The notes under the pieces were generated by a model. That model was not told where the DNA came from. It saw only the letters and a program-made list of their open reading frames with translations, and did not search any database. Positions 10,200-18,881 of a DNA stretch of 20,934 nucleotides are shown here, one piece after another. A program made the translations under genes and the position numbers. The DNA is from Euprymna scolopes (taxonomy: Eukaryota > Mollusca > Cephalopoda > Sepiida > Sepiolidae): the NCBI GenBank assembly GCA_024364805.1, contig CM044496.1, forward strand, positions 88,275,992 to 88,296,925, in the 5' to 3' direction. How positions within the stretch are numbered: position 1 is the stretch's first letter; every line of letters starts with the position of its first letter.

Positions 10200-12107
10200 C
10201 CAGACCACCACCCAAACAAAACTAATTCACCTCCTCCCTTGAGGCTCGCATTCACAAATATCCATGGGTTTAGAAGTAATCTAGATGATGTAGAATCTTA
10301 CGTCTTAGTAAACTCCTCAGATATCTTAGCATTAAGTGAAACAAACTTATACTCCTTAATCCCCTCTAACTACTTTAACATGACAGGATACCTCCCTCTC
10401 TGCCATAAGGACTCTGATAGATATATGCATGGACTTGGAGTCTATTTTCAAAGCATTCTCTCCTTAACTGGAGAGCAACATCTGGAATCAGATGACCAAG
10501 CCTTTGTGTTTTCGACTTTCATCACTGCGTTAGTTATGTTTTCTCTACTGTTCTCCCTCGTCAGGATTGTACCCTAATCGGTCATGTCTCTGATAGTATA
10601 AATGCAGCACTCTCCTTAGATAGTAACACTCAAATACACGTGTTTGGTGACTTTAAAAAATTGGCTTGATTTCTCAGGGTGCACAGATGCAGCTAAACGC
10701 TCTACTTATAGCTTCTTTATAGCCCATTCCCTCACACAGACAGTCATGTTCCCAACCTCTCAGATAGTGACCAGCAGCAAGCTTCACTTCTAGACTCATT
10801 CCTTACCACAGTACCTGAGGATTGTGTAATCAATGTCCACAGTCCACTCGGGAATGCAGACCACCTAGTGATATCAGTAGATGTCGCACTTAAATCCCAA
10901 CCCCAAAGTGAAGAGCCATTGCTCAAAACGGCAAAGTACTACAGAAGGGCTGACTGGGAAGCCACCAGAAAACAGATGCCTCATGGACCAATATCTTTTT
11001 TCTCCCTGCTGAACAATGTGTCAATGAGACAACTGAATGGTGCAAAGTGGGCATTAAAGCACATGTTCCCACACGGAAGTATTATAGCAAGCCCCACTCA
11101 CCCCCATGGTTCATTACAAATTGTGCTGCTGCCATTGCACAAAGACAGCATGCACTCTGCCAGGTCGTATATCATAAGTCGAATAAGCAAAAATTTATAG
11201 ATGCTAGAAAACGTTGTAAGAGAGAAAAAGTCACAGCCAAAAGAAGGCATGATGAAATAACCAGGGAACGCATAGAATCGCAGAAGATAGGAACTCGTGA
11301 TTTCTGAAAATTTATAATGGTATATAGTGAATAAAGGGCAATCTAATTCTGCCACTATCCAACAACCATGGCAACCAAAAAGGCGGAACTGCTTGCTCGG
11401 CGATTCACCTCCAACTCCACCCTAGAACCAACAAACAACTCCACCCTAGAACCAACAAACAACTCCACCCTAGAACCAACAAACAACTCCCAAATTTCCT
11501 ATGTGGATGGAAGCCACAATTGATAATATGAAAGTCACCTCATGATTGTGATGTCATAAAACAGACACCTTGAAGGTGTGTGGGCCTGTTAAGAAATACT
11601 CAACTGAGCTATCCCTTGTACTTTCCAAACTCTAGAACAAATGCCTTGCTGAATCTTGCTTCCTTAATAGCTGGAAGATGTCTTCTGTGGTACCAGAGTA
11701 CAAGATTTCTGGCGAAAGGACTGATTTTCTCGATTATCGCTCTATCAGTCTCCTCCCCATCTTCGTTAAAAACTTTGAAACCTCAATTGAACACTAATCC
11801 ACTACCTTGCATAAGCTAATCTTCTGACAAACAATACAGATTTAGACAATGCTGTTCTACTGCAGATATTTTAACAGTCATCTCTGAATGCATATATTGT
11901 GCACTGGATAAGGTGGATGAAGCCAGAGCTGCAACCCTCAATATATCCAAGGTCTTTGACATGAATGGCTGCTAATGAAAATTAAATCATATGGTATAAC
12001 TGAATAAATACTAAATATAATTAAATCCTTCTTAGATAATAGGACTACCCAGATTGACATTGATGGACGTTTCAGCATAACATTAATGCGAGAGTGCCTC
12101 AGGGGTC
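10200..12107 (+). mobile_element. decayed LINE A (endonuclease and N-terminal RT)
   Basis: From about 10237 a frame reads RLAFTNIHGFRSNLDDVES and ILALSETNL, typical of the APE endonuclease that nicks target DNA in non-LTR retrotransposons. Further endonuclease segments follow (VFGDF near 10640, PLGNADHLVISVDV near 10845-10890), then a linker rich in basic residues (11180-11307). RT starts near 11690 with VPEYKISGERTDFLDYRSIS (DYRPISLLP type), continues through IIKSFLDNRTTQ and stops at VPQGS around 12095-12107, where unrelated AT-rich sequence begins. Reading requires several frame changes and in-frame stops are common, so the copy is dead and lacks the catalytic RT half. The superfamily (jockey/CR1-like) is not resolved. 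Confidence 0.8.
11413..11484 (+). repeat. three 24-bp tandem copies inside LINE A
   Basis: AACTCCACCCTAGAACCAAC plus AAAC repeats at 11413, 11437 and 11461. The unit is a multiple of three and encodes NSTLEPTN in the frame that starts with MATKKAELLARRF at 11368, so the expansion kept the frame. Confidence 0.9.
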
Positions 12108-12608
12108 GAACGATTTATTGTGAAAGTTTAAAAGTAAATTGTATGTTATTAAATGTATTGTATATAAACAAAGTATTTTAATGAAATAATTTAAAAAGTG
12201 AACATTTATTGTTTTAATATAATCAAAAGAAAACATTTTAAATAGGTTAACCATAAGAATAATCTTGCTATGAAAAGTACCAAGTGTGTAAACCAAAATC
12301 CTTTGCAACATTTAATGGAGACAATATACTAAGTAGTTTACAAACACATTTTTTCTTAAGCAGCCAGTGCTAGTTAGGGCACAAGCAGAGAATGGTATTA
12401 ATCTAACAAAATTCCTAGCTGGTGTAATTATTATCAGAAAAAAATGTAAGTAAACAAAATTATATTTGGGTTAATAAAATAGTGGAAGAACAAAAGAAGT
12501 CACAAAGGAGTTACTATTTATCAAGGCTTGGAGGCTACTCAAGGATAAGAGTTAATGAGTATATAATAGTCAATGTAATCGTTGGTAGTGAAAATTTGGT
12601 AAATTGGA
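12108..12608. other. AT-rich stretch between the two LINEs
   Basis: No gene recognised. The right part (about 12430-12608) is probably the 3' untranslated tail of LINE B on the minus strand, because it follows that element's stop directly. The left part has no assignment. Confidence 0.4.
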
Positions 12609-13775
12609 TTACTTAAGGGAACGGCTCAATAAGAATTTGTTCACATTGAACTTGAAGACAACCATATTGTAGTCAGCTAAAAAGCAGCAAAACAGAAGAG
12701 AATTCCCCAAATGTGCAGTTCTAAGAAAAAAGCTTTGTTCATGGAATCTATGTTTAGCTTTAGGCACAGATAAAGAGTGGGGGAAATTATTGAGAGTGTT
12801 TTCAGCTAGATGAGTGTTTTTTGCGAAAGTTTGGTGAGGGAAGACCATAGATTGGAGCTCAGACGAGCACATATCATGAAAATAGCGATAAAGCAGAGTC
12901 AGGCTCGCAACATCTCTTTTGTGATGTGGCAACAGTACTCCATCCTTGGACGTACTTGGCTCTTATATAGGTAGAGAATTGCATCAGGAGTGAGATATCT
13001 ACTGGAGCAATAGAATGATCCCATCATTTTTCCAGCGACCTTGGCAACAGATTTGATGTATGTGTTCCATTTCAGATCAGGAGTAAAGGTCAGACCCAAA
13101 ACCTTGTCAAAACATGGAGCCTCCACAAGACGAGAGCCATTTATTTCAATTGATGCTAGACGGGGATCAGAATGTTGATGATGTAAAGATGGAAGCTTGG
13201 TTTTAGATGCATTAAAATTAACCAGCCACCTCTTTCCCCGATTGTACTATGTGCTCAAGATCAGAGAAGAGAGAATCAGAGAGAACTTGGTCGTTTACAA
13301 CCTTTTAAATTTTGCCATAAATGGTAGTGTTGTCAGCATAAATGTATACAATTGATCTTAGGATGTGATTTGGGAAATCATTGATGTAGATCAGGAAGAG
13401 AGTTGGACCCAGGATGGACTCCTGAGGGACTTCAACATTAATACTGTGAGCTTCTGATTTCTGCCCATCAACTCTCATGAACCTATCTTTGATTTTCTGC
13501 CCATCAACTCTCATGAACCTATCTTTGATGAACCTATGATTTAATAATTGAGAAGACATTTCCAGCTATACCACAGTTGGAGATCTTGTGAAGTAGACCT
13601 TTATGCCATACCCTATCAAAGATAATCCTGAGATACAACCGTTAGCACATCTGCTGTAGCATGTCACTAAGGAGATTATTTTTGTTGTGGTGGTTGACTA
13701 CTTCTTCATTTAATACAGATTCCAGCAACTTACTCATGATGCACAGGAGACTTATTGGTCTGTAAAGTAATTAGA
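12609..13775 (-). mobile_element. decayed LINE B (RT and C-terminal region)
   Basis: On the minus strand the RT begins near 13770 with RPISL, then KLLESVLNEEVVNHHN, HKGLLHKI, SINVEVPQESILGPTLFLIY and IYADNTTIY, where the usual catalytic YADD reads YADN. Downstream are the LGLTFTPDLKWNTYIKSVA segment and RPRMEYCCH. Shortly after CCH the frame changes and reads HKRDVASLTLLYRYFHDMCS; about 35-40 codons normally found between these two landmarks appear to be missing. The C-terminal tail ends at 12609. It is 5'-truncated and dead. It overlaps LINE A in RT content, so it is a second element and not the other half of LINE A. Confidence 0.8.
13459..13532 (-). repeat. 36-bp tandem duplication inside LINE B
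   Basis: CTGCCCATCAACTCTCATGA... begins at 13461 and again at 13497, 36 bp apart. On the minus strand this duplicates twelve residues (IKDRFMRVDGQK) without shifting the frame. Confidence 0.9.
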
Positions 13776-13954
13776 AAATAGTTAGAATCCAGTATCACTT
13801 TGTCAGATCCATTGGTATTTGGGTCTAACTTTAAAAATTGGCCAAGATAATTTTATATGTTAGCTGAATGATTTGTAGATTAATTTGTTTTGTTGGTATA
13901 AATTATGTAAATAGATAGTTTGTAAACTATAGATGTTATTTAACTGATAGCTGG

Positions 13955-14345
13955 GAATCTGGCAGATTTATCCCAAGAAGGCTGAAAATCACCTCAAATA
14001 GAAAATAAGGCCAGCTTTAGTGTATATCAAGTCACCTATATGACACAAATTGTGAAAGAATGTACCTGAGTGTATGGGCAGCTTGATCCTCCCTAAAGCG
14101 ATCTAGATCAGAATGAACCTGGAAGCATGTTATCCAAGATCCCCCTCCTCCCCACAAAAAAAAACTATCTGGGTCAGAATGGACATGAAAGCATGAGTGA
14201 CTCAAGATTACCGCTTCCCCTTCTCACAAAATAATCTCGGTTGGAATGAATTTGGGAGTATTAGTTACTCCAGACACCTCCAAAACTCATTTTATTTTCT
14301 ATTTCGGATGATTTTCAGTTTATTCTGGATCAAATCAGATTTTCT
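13955..14345. mobile_element. palindromic MITE-like element with internal tandem repeat
   Basis: CTGAAAATCACCTCAAATAG AAAATAA (13981-14007) is the near reverse complement of TTATTTTCTATTTCGGATGA TTTTCAG (about 14294-14320), 24 of 27 bases. Similarity continues outward (AATCTGGCAGATTTATCC against AAATCTGATTTGATCC), giving arms of about 50-60 bp. Between the arms lies a four-unit tandem repeat. No transposase is encoded. A non-autonomous DNA element is the simplest reading. Confidence 0.6.
14051..14285. repeat. four degenerate tandem units of about 66 bp
   Basis: GAATG landmarks at 14058, 14111, 14177 and 14244 mark units reading roughly GGTCAGAATGAACCTGAAAG, CATGAGTTACTCAAGAT, a C-rich block and CACAAAATAATCT. 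Spacing is 53, 66 and 67 bp; the first unit is the shortest and most diverged. Confidence 0.7.
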
Positions 14346-14713
14346 ATTCTGCATCCATTGTAAGTAATCATTAATTCATATTTTTGGCTCATTTTATTCG
14401 CACAAATCAATCTCCATGAAATCAAACTCCATGAAAAAAAAAATATTTCACTCAAATTGATGAAAATTGCAAAAATCTCTTTTTTAATTTTTACTCAAAA
14501 TTCACAAAAAGTTAAATTTAATGATTATTTACATGAATCGTACTTATGAACCCAGGAAAATTTTAGTTTGTCCTCCAGGGTTCTGAAAATGACCTTCACA
14601 TTGTAAATCAATACAATTTTTTTAGTAACATTCATTAATTTTAACCTCAAATTAATCAACAGTTGTGATCAAGGTTTTACTTATATACTTCAAGTGGTTC
14701 TTTGTTTATTAAT
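14346..14713. other. AT-rich gene-free stretch
   Basis: Nothing recognised. Confidence 0.5.
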
Positions 14714-14890
14714 ATTTTTCGAAGACAATTAGTGAAAATTGAGTTTTGCAAAAAAAAAAAAAAGAAAGAAAAAAAAAGAGACCCGAGAGTTATAATTGTA
14801 ACAAAAGGGAGGTAAATCTTTTCTGAAAACTGAAAATCTTTGGTCAATTTAGCAAAACTTAATTTTCACTAATTGTGTTTGGAAACTGAA
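14714..14890 (-). mobile_element. MITE-like element, copy 1
   Basis: GAAGACAATTAGTGAAAATT GAGTTTTGC (14720-14748) is inverted at GCAAAACTTAATTTTCACTA ATTGTGTTTGG (14852-14882). The interior holds an A-rich run and AACAAAAGGGAGGTAAATCT. Terminal inverted repeats with a 177-bp length fit a MITE. A second copy lies in the opposite orientation at 15497-15628. Confidence 0.6.
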
Positions 14891-15496
14891 ACAACAAATT
14901 CTTGACAAAATAACAGTTTAAAATATTAACAGTGAAGAAAAATAAAAAAAATAGTTTTATATTTTTATTTTATTTTTACAATACTAAAACTCGTTTAATT
15001 CTTTTATGTAACATTCAGTATATTTTCTTAAGAGTAAATAGAAAAGGTTAAAAAGAATAACATTCTAATTATACTTTTTAACGTTTTAACAGACCCAAAC
15101 CAAATAAAAATAGAAAAGAAATTGTAAAGATTTTCAAACAAAAAAGATTCGATAAAGACATAAAAAGTGAAAACAGATTTCTTAGATGTAACTTTCGACC
15201 TATAAAAGAGAACATAACAATTTAGGAAACAAGATAACCTACTACACACACACTTCCTCAAACAATTCACGCATTATAATCAAACAAATTTAACAATTCA
15301 TCAGCCACAAATTATCTAATAACTAATTGAATGAAACTATCTTCAACAAAATTAGAAGGGTTCTTCTCCATTATTGTAGCGAAATTCGAAAATTGAAATT
15401 CAATGGGATCCACTTAATTGTCATGTCACAGTAATTAACATATCCAGAAATTATGAAAAACGATAAAGTAGAAAATTAATTATTAATAAAAGCAGT
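14891..15496. other. AT-rich gene-free stretch between MITE copies
   Basis: No gene recognised. An 80-codon minus-strand frame (15028-15270) is low-complexity FS/K-rich and has no known domain. Confidence 0.5.
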
Positions 15497-15628
15497 TTTT
15501 GAAGACAATTAGCAAAAATTAAGTTTTGCTAAATTGGCCAAAGATTTTCAGAAAAGAGTTACCTCTCTTTTGTTACGATTCGAACTGTTTTTTTTTTTTT
15601 TAACTCAGTTTTCTTTTTTTCTTTGTTG
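15497..15628 (+). mobile_element. MITE-like element, copy 2
   Basis: From GAAGACAATTAGCAAAAATT (15504) through AAATTGGCCAAAGATTTTCA and GTTACCTCTCTTTTGTTAC (15559-15577) it matches the reverse complement of copy 1, then a T-run. AACTCAGTTTTCTTTTTT (15602-15619) corresponds to the diverged other end. The pair could also fold together as a roughly 95-bp inverted repeat around the 600 bp between them. Confidence 0.6.
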
Positions 15629-15852
15629 AATATGTTCATTGGCCTTTTGGGCAAGATCAAAGTGTAGTATCTGTTCTTCAGATGCTGCACTTCATTTTCT
15701 TGTTCTCTTTCGGTGGAGGAGAAATCCTTCACGACTGAGACAATTTTTATTTTTGTACCTTTTCTCCACGTTAAAAAACGACCCTGGTGTCTAACTCTGT
15801 CCCGTGGGGAGGCATTGTAAATAGGTACGGTACAATAACGGAGAAGAACTAT
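15555..15852 (-). other. unrecognised open frame in a GC-richer island
   Basis: One minus-strand frame has no stop from about 15852 down to about 15560, close to 100 codons, including LLRYCTVPIYNASPRDRVRH, TWRKGTKIKIVSVVKDFSST and NRYYTLILPKRPMNIF. There is no early ATG, so it would have to be an exon or a fragment. Base composition is clearly less AT-rich than the flanks. The frame closes inside MITE copy 2 at AGAGAG/GTAACT, which resembles a splice donor. I recognise no domain. Alternatives are a dispersed repeat that happens to be open, or a regulatory island of the gene to the right. Confidence 0.25.
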
Positions 15853-15859
15853 TCATGTT

Positions 15860-16537
15860 GTGATTATTGCAGGGGGAGACAACTCATATTTTGTTAATCT
15901 TTAATTTTAATCATCTTTTATAGACGATTTCCATTAATTCTTTTAAGAGGATTAGGATCATCTAAAATCATTAGAAATCAGCAAACATTAGGATTATCCG
16001 AGATCAACAAATAAAGTGTGAAAAACTTAAAAGTGGTTGATAAATTTACTCACTTAAAATAGATTTTTGTTACTAAAAAAATATTCTAATCCAACAAGAA
16101 AGTAAGCTGTGATTTATTTGTTTCTCCATCTCTCTGTTGGGGATGCAATTAAAAAAAAAGTTCTCTACCAAAACCAAACAACTTTTTCAAAAATCCAATG
16201 CTGTCATGCATTTTCTATTAGGGATTTTACAATAATATTGTGAGGACTGTGTTTGTGTCAACTATCTATAAACATCAGATACAGTGTTTCTCTTGATTTA
16301 TGTAGGCCTTGAAATGATGCAAATTAAAAAAATAAATGAAAATGTTAATCTGAGGTTCAGGGTTGCGATCAAGAGTATACATGATCGGGGAAGTGTCATC
16401 ATTTATTCCAGAGCAATATTAATTATAAAAAATATTACAAGTGTTCAAAAGGAATTTATAAACTTTTTCATATAAAAGATATATTTTTTTTTTTTTTTTT
16501 ATTTAATCATAACTAATTTTTTCATTTATTATCAACC
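15860..16537. other. AT-rich gene-free stretch
   Basis: GGGGGAGACAACTC near 15871 recalls the mollusc-type GGGAGRTAACTC motif. Otherwise nothing is recognised. A 63-codon frame at 16284-16475 looks like chance. Confidence 0.45.
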
Positions 16538-16567
16538 CATCATCATCATCATCATCATCATCATCAT
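16538..16567. repeat. (CAT)10 microsatellite
   Basis: Ten uninterrupted CAT units. Confidence 0.95.
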
Positions 16568-16599
16568 TTTAACATTCGTTTTCATTTCCATACATCATA

Positions 16600-16740
16600 A
16601 AACTGTTTTATTCTGTGGAAGACAAACTTTTTCAAGTCACCTGATGAGGACTTGTGGTTTTAACCAACCATCTGTTTGAAACATTAGCATGTCCAGTGTT
16701 ACGATCATGTAAATTTGTCTATATCAATAAATATATATAT
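16600..16740 (+). repeat. retroposon-like tail 1 with hammerhead-like motif
   Basis: CTGATGA (16641-16647) is followed by a perfect hairpin TGGTT-TT-AACCA (16655-16666), then GAAA (16678-16681), then ACAT-TAGC-ATGT (16681-16692) and C. CAC before CTGATGA can pair with GTG at 16696-16698, two bases late for a canonical helix I. The unit ends in CAATAAATATATATATAC. This order matches a type I hammerhead ribozyme core (CUGANGA, helix II, GAAA, helix III, GUC). Such motifs are known in Penelope-like elements. Confidence 0.4.
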
Positions 16741-16769
16741 ACAGTTCCCTTGGGGTGGGGGGGGGCATC

Positions 16770-16915
16770 ATTGTGTGAAGGAAATAATGATTATGGAGTT
16801 AACTTTTATATAAGCAATATTGCCTGAAGAGGTCTCGTTACTTGTAACCTGCTGCCCGAAACATGCTCATGAATGTGTAATGATATATTAATGCTTATGT
16901 AAAACAAATAAAAAA

Positions 16916-16916
<1 letters not shown>
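16770..16916 (+). repeat. retroposon-like tail 2 with hammerhead-like motif
   Basis: CTGAAGA (16824-16830), hairpin GTTAC-TT-GTAAC (16837-16848), GAAA (16858-16861), ACAT...ATGT (16861-16876) and GTAAT (16877-16881), which pairs with ATTGC (16819-16823) using one G-T wobble. The element order is the same as tail 1, 183 bp downstream. The base expected at the cleavage position is absent, so this copy is probably inactive if it was ever a ribozyme. A TA microsatellite follows at once. Confidence 0.4.

Positions 16917-17010
<94 letters not shown>
16917..17010. repeat. (TA)n microsatellite
   Basis: About 94 bp of uninterrupted TA, starting directly after AAATAAAAAAG of tail 2. Confidence 0.97.
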
Positions 17011-17013
<3 letters not shown>

Positions 17014-18048
17014 CCTCACCTTAACTTACATTCTCATCTCCACAATTCCAACTAATCACAAATAACATAAATTAATGTGCTCTTAACTATATTCTAATTT
17101 TTAAGTATTTAAATATATAAAAAGAAATCTTATTACATAGATATCTGGAAATATATTTATCTAGATCCCTTAAACAAAATAAAAAGATATATATGACCAA
17201 TAATTAAGTCAAATACCAATACACACAGACCTGCTGATAAATATATACATAAACGTAATTAGACCAAAATTTATAGAATTAAATAAAATACAATGACCCA
17301 CATGATCTCATACAGGAATCACAACTTAAACATTATGGAGATAGCAAACCTATAATGATCCATCCACTTGATTTAATAACTCTTTAGACCAGTGTTCTAT
17401 ACTGAAAAGAATAATTCCCCTCTTTTATTGAATATCAAGCATAACCTTCAAACCATAGAAAAAAATGCACCCTAAAGTAATAAGCTCTAATATAATAACC
17501 CCTTTTGTTTCAAACAAACACAATCTAATCAAAGATATATAAATATAACACAGACTGATCTATAAATAAATAACAGTTCAAACTATAATCTCTAAATATG
17601 AATACACTATAAAGAGGGATAAACATGCAATCTCTGTAATTAGGAATATTAAGTTGTAATTAAATAATAATAAATGATAGTTAAGCTCCAAATAACCATG
17701 TAAACATCCATGATAAACATGGTACTTCCTGCAAAAGCTTAAAACAAAACACTAGATGATAAAAGTGATGATCATCGCCACCTCTTCTATTTTTTTTCTT
17801 TTTTCAAATTTTCTTCTTTCTGTGAATCATTTGAAGAATTAAGATAGGTCCTAAGGAACTTTTCTAAACAGTAAAAGCCTACATGTGTTAATGAAGTCAC
17901 AGTAAATCTGTGGAATATATAGTTTTTGAACAAATGATTTGTATTCCAGCTTGTGAATTCTTACAATCGAGCACTTTATTGATGTTTTAACATAACTTGC
18001 AACTAAAAAAGGCAATTGTTATAGATAATAATATTCTTTTTCATTCAG
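17011..18048 (+). other. AT-rich intron or 5' flank of the CNPase-like gene
   Basis: No coding region or repeat is recognised. The right end is the pyrimidine-rich acceptor of the exon at 18049, so at least the end of this stretch is probably an intron. Confidence 0.5.
18037..18048 (+). promoter_or_regulatory. splice acceptor of the CNPase-like exon
   Basis: TTTTTCATTCAG is a polypyrimidine tract ending in AG, 19 bases before the ATG at 18068. The exon would therefore begin with a short piece of 5' untranslated sequence. Confidence 0.65.
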
Positions 18049-18067
18049 ATTATTTCCCTTGTCAAAA

Positions 18068-18767
18068 ATGGGTCACAGAAGAGGAAAGAAAAAGAAATTT
18101 CAGAAGCAGGCAAAGAAACCTATGCAAGGAAAGATATTTCTGTTTCCTTTTTTGGAGAATAATAAAACAATTGATTCTATCAAGAAGCAATTCCGCGTCA
18201 TGCTAATTATGAGAGGAATCCCGGGTTCAGGTAAAAGTACTCTTGTCAAGAAGATTGTAAAGATCTACCAAAATGCAGTTATCTGTTCAGCAGATGACTA
18301 TTTTATAGAGAATGGTCAGTACATATGGTCAGTAGAAAGACGTTATTATGCTCATCAATATTCCATGAAACTTGCAGAAAAATGCTGTGAAATGAACTGT
18401 CCCTTGGTGATAATTGATAACACTAATATCACTGAGGCTGAAGCTAAATTTTATTTTCAGATTGCTTTAAAATATTCTTATGTAACCATTCTCGTAATAC
18501 CCCAAACACCATGGCGATTTGATCCGGTTCAGCTTGAGAAACATGGAAAACACAATGTGCCATTGAAGTCTTTAAGAATAAAGTTAAAACTCTTCCAAGA
18601 TATAATTCCTGAGTTTTATGCTTGGTTTATTGGTCATCGGGATGCAAAAGCATTAACAGCACTGGCTGTTCAACATTTTCAAGACTGCTTAAAATATTTT
18701 CCACAGTTAAAGGTTGAAATATCAAAACTTCATCTTGAAGAGCAGAAATTGGATAATAAGCAAAAAG
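18068..18767 (+). CDS. CNP: CNPase homologue, N-terminal P-loop domain exon (partial)
   Basis: This is the first coding exon of a 2',3'-cyclic-nucleotide 3'-phosphodiesterase-like protein, 233 codons plus one base. After a basic N-terminus (MGHRRGKKKK, residues 1-10), FPFLENN (26-32) matches the vertebrate FPFLQDE. Next come the Walker A loop GIPGSGKST (50-58), SADDYF (74-79), IDNTN (116-120; vertebrate LDDTN), the family-specific PQTPWRFDPVQL (135-146; vertebrate PKTAWRLDCAQL) and PEFYAWFI (171-178). The vertebrate N-terminal domain is polynucleotide-kinase-like. The 2H phosphodiesterase domain with its two HxT motifs, which opens 2',3'-cyclic nucleotides to 2'-nucleotides, must lie in later exons outside the window. 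The ATG at 18068 is preferred over an in-frame TTG at 18059. The exon ends in AAG/GTTTGT, phase 1. Reading through the donor would add only a few residues before a stop at 18794. N4BP2-like proteins share the P-loop but not the WRxDxxQL and FYxWF segments. Role in this animal is inferred only from the family. Confidence 0.85.
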
Positions 18768-18773
18768 GTTTGT
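18768..18773 (+). promoter_or_regulatory. splice donor after the CNPase-like exon
   Basis: AAAAAG/GTTTGT fits a 5' splice site, and the coding similarity ends here. An intron must follow because the next 2.1 kb contain only repeats. Confidence 0.6.
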
Positions 18774-18881
18774 ATCTTTCTTTTGTTTTTGATTGATGCC
18801 ATCCTTGTCGTTACCAACATGTGTGCATCAAATATGCAGACAGTAATGAGCTCATTTCTATATTGATAAAAATATAAGTTC

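Noticed and set aside
10200-13775. One LINE rearranged by twin priming or inversion
   Set aside because: Twin priming gives divergent halves, but these are convergent. Both pieces also contain overlapping parts of the RT domain, so two insertions are needed.
15028-15270. 80-codon minus-strand open frame rich in F, S and K
   Set aside because: AT-biased composition and no domain; looks like chance.
16751-16765. G-quadruplex from GGGGTGGGGGGGGG
   Set aside because: It is one short G-run without four separated tracts, so a stable intramolecular quadruplex is not well supported.
18059-18067. TTG at 18059 as the start of the CNPase-like protein
   Set aside because: An ATG lies nine bases downstream at 18068, and non-ATG starts are unusual in animal nuclear genes.
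18068-18767. N4BP2-like or tRNA-ligase-type P-loop kinase
   Set aside because: The FPFL lead-in, PxTxWRxDxxQL and FYxWF segments follow CNPase specifically; the shared P-loop alone would not distinguish them.
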